A stretch of DNA of 64,000 nt from Bradysia coprophila (taxonomy: Eukaryota > Arthropoda > Insecta > Diptera > Sciaridae): contig NC_050736.1 in NCBI RefSeq assembly GCF_014529535.1, positions 4,774,001 to 4,838,000 on the forward strand. Direction: 5' to 3'. Shown here piece after piece: positions 55,401 through 64,000 of this stretch (position 1 is its first letter; each line of letters starts with the position of its first letter). The position numbers were made by a program, and so were the translations under genes. Below the pieces are notes generated by a model that was not told the origin of the DNA, ran no database searches, and saw only the letters and a list, made by a program, of their open reading frames with translations.

Positions 55401-57891
55401 GAGACAAACCGAAGCTGGAAATGTTTAAACTCTGTGTTAGTTCCTCAATTTTTTCGAACATTTTAGGAAATGTTGGCAAGTGGTCTTCGTTCAAAATGAA
55501 AACAGCTTCCGTTTGAGCGTCGGATTCCAGATGTGCATCCGGAACAAAGTCTTGTAGAATTTTCAAAATTTGATTGGAATTACATCCCTGCTTCTTTACG
55601 CAAATCAATTTGTATCCTGAGCCGAACCTCTTCTTCAGGAAAAAAGATGACCCGACCGTTTGCAATTGGCCGTTATTCATGATGGCGATTCTATCACCCA
55701 AAACATCGGCCTCGTCCATGTGATGTGTTGTCAGTAAAATTGTCCTTCCCTTTTTCTCTTCAATCAATAAATTCCACAGTGACCGACGTGCACTAGCATC
55801 CAAACCGGATGTCGGCTCATCCAACATTATGATATTTGATCCTCCTGCTAAAGCAATTCCGATTGATAATTTCCGTTTTTGTCCACCGGATAGTGTTTTG
55901 CTGAGCGCATCAATCTTATCATTAAAATCCAACAGGCTCACGTATTTGTTGATTTCATCTTCAATGGCTTCCTTCTTGTTGACGCCCTTCAAGCGACAGA
56001 AGAAAATTAAGTGTTCACGAACGGTCAGTTCATCAAACAGTATATTGTGCTGTGGACACAAGCCCAGAGATTTTCTGGCCTGATCGATATCCATTCGAAT
56101 ATCGTGTTTGTTTAGAAAAGCTGTTCCCGATGTTGGCGAAAACATTCCAGTTAACATATTCAATGTGGTTGTTTTGCCGCAACTGGAAGTAGAACAAAAT
56201 CATCTTAAAATGAGGACTGCACAGACAATTATGAGTAGCCATTACCCATTATGACCCAAAAGAACCGTTATTTGATTCTCATACATGTTCAAGGAAAATT
56301 GATTTACAACTGTCGAATTGCCAAAGTTTTTCGTCAGGTCTACTATCTCTATGCCCACTTTTAAGTTTTCCGGATCCTTTTCGAAATCTTGGTTCGCCAA
56401 ACTTGGTGGTTTCTCTTTCACGTCGACTTCCTCAGCATGACCATTCTCAGATTTTTTGAATAAATTTCTAATCGCTGACAATGGAAAATACCACGGCTTT
56501 GAAACACCAATGCTTCCAGTGAACACTTGCTCAATGTAAACCGTTAACAGCATATGAATGATTGACGCAATTGTAAACGAAAGCAAAACTTCCAATATTG
56601 AAAATTTCACATAATTATCATGTGACGCCAAGTTTCCAAACTGAAGTCCAACACGATCTTGTTCAAGCTGTAGAATCATCGAAATTCCTTGCCCTAGTCC
56701 CGTATTGATTGGCAAACAGAACAGCAGCTTCACAATGTAGTTAAACGATGCAAAATTATCACCGAATTGATAATGGAATGCGTAACTGATAACAAATAGA
56801 ATCGAGCCCACTCTGCCAGCTGTTGAAGCTTTCTTGAATATAACGCTGATAAGAAAACAGAAGGTTATAGTGGCGATGATGTAAAATACGAAGAAAATCC
56901 AAATCAGAAAGAAGCTGCTGAACTGAAAGATTGCTTGGTCGTGGATTATCTTCACGCATAGGAAAACCGTCACAAGTGTGTAGGCAATAATTGGTATGAA
57001 AAATGAACTGGTCAACCATGCCGTCCAATGCAGTGTGTTAGATAGTCCCATAATTCGCATTGCTTCTTTCAATTGACTTTCACGTTCGATTGCTACATTC
57101 TAAGTTAAAATCAAATAAATTTTTGGTTTTGCTTAGATGATCCGTGTTAAGACTTAAGACAGACTCACTAACCTTGATAATTTTTGTCGCTGTGTAGAAG
57201 GTGGCTAATACTAATACCAAAGGCAGAAGTATTTTTAGCCAATAAATAAACTCGTCCGTTGCCGATCTATAGTATGAAAATGATGTGAAGTCGAATTCCG
57301 GAATGCTAGTCAGATTGACGGTAGCGATAAAACTTTTATCTATCGCATTTTGAATCGTCATAGCACAATATGGCAACCATTGAATTTCCGCAGGATATGG
57401 AAATCTTATGCTGTATTTCAGTATATCAGGTGGGTTAATGATGTCCTAAGAAAAGTTCCATTGAAGAACGGGTCAAAATGATGAGTAAATTCAGCTGTTA
57501 CCTTCAGCGAATCATCAAACTCTATTCCAAGTACATTCCGCGGCTGCTCGGCAACCAAGAAGTCATCCAAAGTTTGAGCACTGTCGAACGATTCGTACTC
57601 CGATATACTTTCGTTGAAGATCGTTCTCAAAAATTCCTCAGTCCATGCACTTGTAGGAGAGTAAGCAACTTTCGAAAGTAGCTCATCCCAGCCGTAGCAA
57701 TACAAATATGGTGTAAATGTATAGTTCGATGTGTAGAGTTGCTCATTTTCGTGACGGAAATTTGAACGAAGCCATGTAAATAGGATCACAATAATAACTG
57801 GTAGGATCACTTCAATGATTGCACTTATATAGTGTCGCTTCTGAATGGTCAAATTTTTCCACACCAGAATTCGATACTTTTCGAACGACAT
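52421..57891 (-). CDS. ABCA-type full transporter, complete
   Basis: Nine coding exons on the minus strand: 57891-57502, 57445-57173, 57099-56246, 56182-54249, 54028-53867, 53801-53458, 53404-53069, 53009-52961, 52899-52421. All are GT-AG with matching phases; total 1606 residues, the usual length of the shorter ABCA3-like branch. ABCA proteins move lipids across or within membranes. Order: TMD1 with first helix about 24-42 (EVILPVIIVILFTWL), large extracellular loop, helices to about 400; NBD1 with Walker A GHNGCGKTTT (503-512), Q-loop CPQHN, signature LSGGQKRKLS (603-612), Walker B IIMLDEPTSG, H-loop TTHHMDEAD; TMD2; NBD2 with GVNGAGKTST (1320-1329), signature YSGGNKRKIS, Walker B IIFLDEPTTG split between two exons, and LTSHSMEECE. 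ABCA pattern MSLEQVFMHF and TLEEVFIKV follow each NBD. All catalytic residues are intact. Substrate unknown. Confidence 0.95.
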
Positions 57892-59146
57892 TTCACCTGA
57901 TACTGGTGAGTGGAGTTAGCCACTTAAGCTCTCAAGCATATTATTTCGTTGTCAATCGATACGGTTATCTTATCCATATCCAATTCCAAAATAGCCTATT
58001 CAGTGAATCATTGGAGTCGGTAATTCATATTTGACGATGCGTATTTGATTGTTTCGTTTGTGGTAAGAAGACTCAATTTTCATTCAAATTCGCTTACGTT
58101 GTTGTAGCTTACTTATTATCACGTAATGTTATGATTAATGCAAACGAGGTAAACAGATAGATATGAAGTAATTTGTTGAATTCCATGAAACCGAGAAGTG
58201 CATTCGTACTTGCAAATTTAGAGAAACTGGCTGAGACTACAGACCCCGCTGATTTGAATCTGAAGATTTGCATTGGGCTTTTCCTGTCAACATCTTATTA
58301 AAATCATTGGAGTCCCAATCATGCGACTCAAAGCATTTTCGCATACATTGTATGAGGTTTGTTCAATACGAACGATACTGCATAATACATAGGTGACACA
58401 TAATACTCAGCAATATTTCTATGCCATGAAAAGACATAGTCAATAAATTATTAAGAGGATGAGGAGGAAAAGCATGTATATGGTATCCTTACAAACGACA
58501 TATATGACCGTAAAAAATACTCCAAGGTCAGTGCATTTTTTTCAGAAGACACAAGCAGCGAGATTTAACAAGCCATTATTCAAACCTTTCAGATTATCAT
58601 AATATTTATGTTCGGTGAAGAGCATATGGAGAGAACAAACAACTTCCCCTTTTCAGCAGATATATACTCGCCGCTTGAAAGACGAAAGTTCAAAGCATAT
58701 TTCTGTTGTGAATTTTTATATACACACACATACGTTGCACACGCGATAGCAAAGAGAGGGGATGATTGTTCAACTAAGGGTGAAATGTCATAAGGAAAAC
58801 ACGCGTATACCATTCATTCAATGAGTTGAGTTCTATTGATATAGAGTCATTTCGCTGTGCCATCATAAAATGTTGATTACAAGTTTTCGAGTAAAATTCG
58901 ATAAATTTGTCTTGTGAAAAATAAGTTTTTGAGTTTCTTTTAATGTGAAACAATGTTTTAGTTAGAGACAATGGAAAATAGTGGTGTAAAAAGACAATTA
59001 TCAATACGATTAATTCAAGTGAAAATCTGTGTTTTAACTAGTTAAACGATTGGACTATGGAATATTTGTCTTCGAAAAACATGAGTCATTTAGTACGAAG
59101 GACGAAGAAGTGCTGTACAAAGGTAGATATTTCCCATATTTTAGGT
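57892..59146. other. ABCA 5' flank and spacer, nothing recognised
   Basis: AT-rich; a CA-rich short run near 58720 and motif-free short frames only. The promoter of ABCA must lie here, but no TATA box is convincing. Confidence 0.4.
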
Positions 59147-59547
59147 TTAAGAGGCATCAATGCTTAGCTTAAATTGTAGCCTACGTCTGTTTGTCTCGTA
59201 TTTTATTTTTGAAGATATCTTTTCGTCAGAATCCTTTTTGAAAAATGTACGACTACGAATCTGTTAACTTTAAATAAAACTTAGTTTTGGTTGTAATCGT
59301 TTGAGGTTTGACCAGTTTTGAGAAAAGTCAGCAGTTTAACGAAATTTCCATAAACTGCTCAGTTTTCTCAGAGCTGGTCAAACCACTACAATCAAATCTA
59401 TTTTCTGTCGAAAGCTAACACATTGGTGGTCCTTATTGCGGACCCATACTTTTGAATCTGGAGAGATATCATCGAAAGTAAATCAAATACCAGTATTTAT
59501 AAAACGCCCAAATGTTTGCTTTTCAGCAAAGCATCGATTCCTCTTAA
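59147..59547. repeat. Foldback family D, copy 1
   Basis: TTAAGAGGCATCAATGCTTA at the left and AAAGCATCGATTCCTCTTAA at the right are inverse. Inner arms: GTCAGCAGTTT / AAACTGCTCAG and TTGACCAG / CTGGTCAA. Aligns with copy 2 over nearly its whole length. Confidence 0.8.
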
Positions 59548-59652
59548 GAAAACGAGGTGTTACCGGTTTCTGTTTATAATTTCAATTTAAAATTCACTTT
59601 CGTAATTTGAATTTTAACTTCCTTTACTTCGGAGATGTAATCAACGTAATCC

Positions 59653-60122
59653 TAAAGAGGCATCGATGCTTATCTAAAATTGCAGCCTAGGTACGCTTAC
59701 ATGTCTCGTATTTCATTTTTGATGATGTCTTTTCATCAGAATCTTTTGAAAATTGTCCAACCCCAATAACGACGATCACAAATGTGTTAACTTTAAATAA
59801 AAATTAGTTTTGGTTGGAGCAAGAGCACGGCAGAGTAATATAAGCCAGGCAGAACGCTCCTGCCCGGTTAACTTTACTCTGTCGTGGTTGGAGTCGTTTG
59901 ACCAGCTCAGAGAAAAGTCAGCAGTTTTCTGATATTTTCATAAACTGCTCCGTTTTGAATGAATGGGGTAGCCAAACTACCACAAACAAATCTATTTTTT
60001 GTTGAAAGTTGGTAGTGGTCATTGTCGTCTTAAATTTTTAGAAAAGGATTTTGATGAAAAAATATCATCAAAAGCAATCAAAAATAGAGGATTTAAAAGG
60101 CTAAGCGTCGGTGCCTCTTAAA
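59653..60122. repeat. Foldback family D, copy 2, with nested insertion
   Basis: Begins TAAAGAGGCATCGATGCTTA and ends TAAGCGTCGGTGCCTCTTAA. It matches copy 1 (TGTTAACTTTAAATAAAA; AGTTTTGGTTG; GAGAAAAGTCAGCAGTTT; CATAAACTGCTC) except for the family C insertion at 59820-59885. The two copies lie head to tail about 105 bp apart, so a local tandem duplication or two insertions are possible. Confidence 0.8.
59820..59885. repeat. MITE family C, 66-bp copy nested in foldback D
   Basis: GAGCACGGCAGAGTA...CCAGGCAG at the left and CTCCTGCCCGG...TACTCTGTCGT at the right. The flanks GGTTGGAG (59812-59819 and 59886-59893) form an 8-bp target duplication, and copy 1 of foldback D shows the unoccupied site with one such stretch only. 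Confidence 0.8.
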
Positions 60123-60574
60123 TTTGATATGTTGACACGACACTTTCACACTTTCCATCGCTCACTCTTCTTCACAAGTCTCGTCTTAGTTTATTACTTT
60201 ACAAGAATTTGTTCATTCAAATTTGAACACGAGAATAATAAACTTACGTGGGAGAAGAAGCTTACATTATTGAATTTTATGATTGTGGGATGAAAGACGT
60301 GATTTGATTGTTCAGTGAAGGAGATTCAACGAACAATTAAGTTGTTTCAGGACCTGTTAAAAAATATTTGCTTTTGAACAAGTTCAATTTATTGAATAAA
60401 TTTAAAATTGATTTTAAATTACTCGTTATACTTACACAGCAGGTGAAATAATGCATCTGAACGGGGAACTGATGTTCACATTCACCACTGTATCTTGTCA
60501 CACCGATAGTTTAATAAGTCATTTGTTCCGGCTAAAAACATTTACTGAAAAATCGAAATTTCTTCCATTTACAG
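60123..60574. other. Spacer before the exon at 60575
   Basis: AT-rich. If the exon at 60575 is spliced, this is intron; no upstream exon of that gene was identified in the window. Confidence 0.35.
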
Positions 60575-61738
60575 CTTCTCCGTAAAATAACTTTCAACGA
60601 CAATCTATCTTGTCCATCCGCAACGAAACCGTCACAGTCAACAATTTATGCTCAACAAAAAAATCATCAACCCTCCGGTCGTCGTAAAATTGCACCCAGT
60701 CCGCAACATTCAAGCGGAATTTTATTTGCTCGTTCCAGTGAGTTAAACACCAATTTAGATGGTTTATCTTTGGACGACGAAGACGACATCAATATGAACA
60801 CATTCTCGTCCAATAAAAATTTTCGATTTGATAACAATATAAAGAATTGCTTTCGTATCCAGAAGCAAAACTATGTTCCGCAAGAAAACGAAGACGATAA
60901 AAATAAATCTACTAACAATAACTTCAGCAGCAGCAGCAGTAGTAGTAGCGATGTGAAAAACTCCATTTTCGTTGATGAAGAAATAATATTTACAGAAAAT
61001 AAAATTTATATATCGGCGACAGAGAGAAACTTGAAGCAATGTGAAAGCAATAATAAAGTGTACAAGAAGCCATTCGATGCAATCGGTGGCAGCAGCACCA
61101 ATTTTAATTCAATATCGTTGTCACCAATCGATGGAAACGGAAAATGTTGCGGCAAATTAGGTTTCAATGATTCGTTATGTGCAAGTGAACAAATCGTTTT
61201 CGAGAAAGTCAAATACGATAAAAATAAGAAATATTTACAACCCCCATCTCCGTCCAATTCCAGTGAACACAGCACCACATCCTGTGAGTTAAATCAATAT
61301 CTTGATAACTGTTACAGTAGATCTACGCAGACTAATCGCCTTTCCACCTACGATAACGTCGATTATGAGTGGGCCGGCAATGATGAAAATGGTAATTCCT
61401 CGAATTATACAAACAATTTTAATTTTTCGATAAAAGGTCAACATCAAAAGCAAACACCCAATTCCATTAATGATAAGCATAACGAATTGTACCTAAAAAA
61501 CTCCGACTCGTGGAAATTCTTCAACAAGCAATATTTGCAGAACAGTAAATTTTTCGACAATCACAAAATCATCAAAAATAACACAATTCATTACGAAACT
61601 GTGTCGGATAGTCGACGGACTAGCGTTAGTACGTTGGACACGTGGGTGGACGACGAATCGTTCGATAATTCGTTTAATGAAGAACTGGAGAAACGGTGTC
61701 CTTCCGTACCGTCGTCGGTACGAAATTACAGTCGCTAA
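60575..61738 (+). CDS. Long last exon of an unidentified gene (C-terminal 387 residues)
   Basis: The frame is open from acceptor 'ttccatttacag' to TAA at 61736-61738, starting LLRKITFNDNLSCPSA and GRRKIAPSPQHSSGILFARS. No start codon follows the acceptor until internal methionines, so it is a 3' exon entered in phase 0. The protein is hydrophilic and largely disordered: acidic LDDEDDIN, poly-Ser (FSSSSSSSSD), many Asn/Lys/Ser, and a short ordered-looking tail RSTQTNRLSTYDNVDYEW, DSRRTSVSTLDTWVDDESFD. No membrane segment or enzyme motif is present. The S-T-Y-D-N-V type tail occurs in some RhoGAP and scaffold proteins, but this is too short to assign a family. Upstream exons are not visible; they may lie beyond recognisable DNA or in long introns. 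AATAAA at 62070 gives a 3' UTR of about 330 nt. Confidence 0.7.
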   Translation, partial: LLRKITFNDNLSCPSATKPSQSTIYAQQKNHQPSGRRKIAPSPQHSSGILFARSSELNTNLDGLSLDDEDDINMNTFSSNKNFRFDNNIKNCFRIQKQNYVPQENEDDKNKSTNNNFSSSSSSSSDVKNSIFVDEEIIFTENKIYISATERNLKQCESNNKVYKKPFDAIGGSSTNFNSISLSPIDGNGKCCGKLGFNDSLCASEQIVFEKVKYDKNKKYLQPPSPSNSSEHSTTSCELNQYLDNCYSRSTQTNRLSTYDNVDYEWAGNDENGNSSNYTNNFNFSIKGQHQKQTPNSINDKHNELYLKNSDSWKFFNKQYLQNSKFFDNHKIIKNNTIHYETVSDSRRTSVSTLDTWVDDESFDNSFNEELEKRCPSVPSSVRNYSR

Positions 61739-62069
61739 AGTGATTCCATAATCCATGTACATCTATAGTATGGATTCCATACACCGTACTTGGAGCAAAG
61801 TAATTTTAATATTCATAACCTTTTATGAAAGTAAATCGTATCGCAATACAATCACGAAATATGTTACTTCCGATCTTTAAAGCATCGCATACAGTTTTAT
61901 GCAAAATCTATTACTTCATTCGTTTTAAATTATCTTTGAATTATCTAACTTATTGTAACTATTGAGTGAGAGTAGTCATAAAAATCTAACATTACATGTA
62001 TCTGGACTCGGTCTGGGTATATTTACATCAGAACGATCCTTTGTGATGTAAAATTTATGTCAGGCTTTG

Positions 62070-62075
62070 AATAAA
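62070..62075 (+). terminator. Polyadenylation signal candidate
   Basis: AATAAA 332 bases after the stop at 61738 and directly before a foldback element. Confidence 0.45.
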
Positions 62076-62080
62076 ATTTC

Positions 62081-62394
62081 TTAAACAACAATTTACTTAT
62101 AGACAGAATCCTGCATTGCTTTCATATCTAAATGCAGAAAGGACACATGTCAAATTATCGAATTACAAGGAAAATGAATTTCATTGATTTACCTTCGTTT
62201 CGAATGGTGTGACGATGTCAACTAGAAGTTTTTTAATACTTCAGAAGAAATCACATTGTTACGTCACCCTATGGAATTGAAGCTTAATCAATGAAATTTT
62301 ATTTTTCTTATAATTCGCTAGTTGGACATGTTTCCTTTCTGCATTTATATCTTGAAGCAATGCAGGATTTTGTCTGTACGTAAATTGTTCTTAA
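62081..62394. repeat. Foldback element flanked by TTAA
   Basis: ACAATTTACTTATAGACAGA, continuing ATCCTGCATTGCTT and GCAGAAAGGACACATGTC, is inverted at the right (GACATGTTTCCTTTCTGC, GAAGCAATGCAGGATTTTGT, CTGTACGTAAATTGT). The arms are about 105 bp. TTAA lies at both edges (62081-62084, 62391-62394), as after piggyBac-like or Kolobok-like insertion. Confidence 0.75.
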
Positions 62395-63054
62395 AGGTGA
62401 TGTTATGTCCGTCGTATATTTAGATATTCTATTCATATAGCGACAATCTCAACTTTAAATTTAAAACATAATCTGGGCTTAGAAGCAACCTTCAGCTCCT
62501 CATAACAGTCTCCATTTTGCAATCCATCCATCTTAAATCCGTTTCAACATAAAACTGTATGGAGTCTCTAATTTTCAATAGATTCGAAGAATGTGCCAGT
62601 CGGATGTACTGTCAGCTTTATGCATTCACTACTTTTTATCCTGTACCAACTCGGTACTAACACAGTACTTTAATCTTTCATCTCAAGCTATTCCGTATAT
62701 GTATTAAACATTATGATGTACATAAACATATAAATCTTATTCGCACATTTGTCTTCGTCTATATTAAAGATAGAAACATGGTTTTTCGTCAATGTACAAT
62801 TTTAACATTTCAATCGAGATGATGGAAATTTGTACAATTTATAATAAAGTTGAAGAAAGGAAAACTTAAAATCAAAATGTAATAAGAGAAAAGTTAAAAT
62901 TTAAAAACTATAAAATAATCGTAAAAATTATATGAAATAAAAAATTTATATTTTAAATAAGATTATATTTATCTGGTAAGATGTGCATATTGGCAGACGA
63001 AAATATATATACAAACATTCCTAAAACAAAATCTGTTCTTTCAATTCAATCCAG
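62395..63054. other. Intergenic, nothing recognised
   Basis: AT-rich. Confidence 0.35.
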
Positions 63055-63321
63055 ATATTATACAACCCAGGTGGCTACGAACATTAGAATGGAAATCTCT
63101 CAATTACCGTAAGTATTACAAAATTAAAATTTACCATCCTCCATCTCAACTTTCATTCAGATTGTAATTTCATTTACTGCTGTTTATTATTCGAAAATTT
63201 CATTACTTTCTTTATATTCATGGAAATATTCACGGATAGCCAAAACAAAAATTGTAGAAACGAGTCAAGAGTAAATTTGGCGACTACTTCTGTCGCAGAA
63301 GTAATAAAATTGGTTTTATGA
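63055..63321 (+). CDS. Possible two 3' exons of an unidentified gene
   Basis: 63055-63108 (acceptor 'tcaattcaatccag', donor TACC|gtaagt) and 63161-63321 (acceptor 'aactttcattcag') join in frame through a 52-bp intron and end at TGA. Translation: IIQPRWLRTLEWKSLNY, then HCNFIYCCLLFENFITFF, EIFTDSQNKNCRNESRVNLA and TTSVAEVIKLVL. No family recognised. Matching splice sites and phase are the only support; no upstream exon was found. A minus-strand 106-codon frame covers the same DNA. Confidence 0.25.
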
Positions 63322-64000
63322 ATGCAGAAAAAAAAATCATCTAAAATGAGGATATCGATCCTTTTCTTGCCATCTAGCACGTAGGACAGCCTTAACCTAA
63401 AATTGCATAAATACGCCATGTAGACGATGATAAAACATGATTGTGATGTAAATGAACATCTTATTAGCTGTACCGTAAAGTAAAGTTGGATCAAGAATTT
63501 GGTCGTTACTCTTCAGTTTCGATAATAATGTATTGACTGAAATTGTTTCTGCTAGTTATCCGGATCCCGTCCTGGATTCTTTCCTCGTATCATATTAACA
63601 TCCGGAAATGACAAACTTTGGAGTAGACAGGTGGCAAAATGTCCCCCTCCGTTCGCAAAATTTAAAAGTTTCTTTAAAAGTGAGTACAAAATTGATGTCC
63701 GATGGAAGATTTTGTGTATGCTCTGCTATCTCAAAGGAGATAACTTCATGTTCCCAATACGTATAACGAAAAATATAAATTAAATTGAAACAACCCTCAA
63801 GATAATATCCCGAATGACGCTACTTCGTAGAAGCACTCTATCATTTCATTAAAAGTATTTTAGGTGTACATTGAGCAAATTTTCACTTGAACTTCGGCTT
63901 TTCGAAAACTTGGAAAATGCCGCTTGGAAAAACATATTTTTTCTTTAAATTGGAAAAATTCCAAACAAAAGTTCGGTTTATCGTATTAAAGATATTGTGG
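63322..64000. other. Unassigned to the window end
   Basis: AT-rich with a slightly GC-richer patch near 63540-63660; no exon, repeat or RNA gene supported. Confidence 0.35.

Noticed and set aside
54909-56083. Plus-strand frames of 60-84 codons opposite ABCA exon 4
   Set aside because: Antisense shadows of a long conserved exon.
60764-61762. Minus-strand frames of 63-91 codons opposite the 60575 exon
   Set aside because: The plus frame is continuous for 388 codons from a good acceptor; minus frames are fragments.

Overview
The window looks like insect nuclear DNA, most likely from a lower dipteran (midge or fungus-gnat type). It is AT-rich, and its genes are split by many short GT-AG introns, mostly 50-100 bp. 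The recognisable genes are animal or insect families: coronin, SLC35F5, ABCA and ABCG transporters, a chemosensory ionotropic receptor and small secreted glycine-rich proteins. The species call is inference; nothing bacterial or organellar is visible.

Layout. 0-3.4 kb is dispersed repeat plus unique AT-rich DNA. 3.4-6.25 kb holds two related small secreted proteins (+). 6.9-9.1 kb holds an ABCG half-transporter (-) whose Walker A lysine is an arginine. 9.2-13.7 kb is repeat-rich. 13.7-15.6 kb is SLC35F5 (+, eight coding exons). 16.3-18.0 kb is a truncated LINE (-) interrupted by a hAT-like element with a perfect 8-bp target duplication. 18.2-18.8 kb is a two-exon candidate gene of unknown function (-). 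20.7-27.5 kb is coronin (-, nine coding exons, 4-kb first intron packed with small inverted-repeat elements). 30.5-36.8 kb holds three glycine-rich secreted proteins (-), and 42.5-43.0 kb a fourth on + (the sixth microexon-start gene counting the 3.4-6.2 kb pair). 45.0-46.7 kb is an intronless divergent ionotropic receptor (+). 52.4-57.9 kb is a complete 1606-residue ABCA transporter (-, nine coding exons). 60.6-61.7 kb is the long last exon of an unidentified gene (+), and 63.0-63.3 kb holds two exon-like blocks (+).

The six small secreted-protein genes share one build: a first coding exon of only 3-5 codons, a phase-0 intron inside the signal peptide, then a Gly/Tyr/His-rich mature region. 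This suggests a local cuticle or secreted-matrix gene set. The other genes are unrelated neighbours.

The most striking non-genic content is a dense set of short non-autonomous elements, at least ten apparent families. Family A (ends CAACGCACTTCAAGC) has 7-bp target duplications at three copies. Family B (ends AACCTTTCACAGACGGC) tends to sit at TTAA. Family C (ends GCACGGCAGAGTAAAA) is once nested in a larger foldback repeat, D. I found no CRISPR array, tRNA, rRNA or virus-like element. All gene calls come from reading the sequence; no database search was possible.
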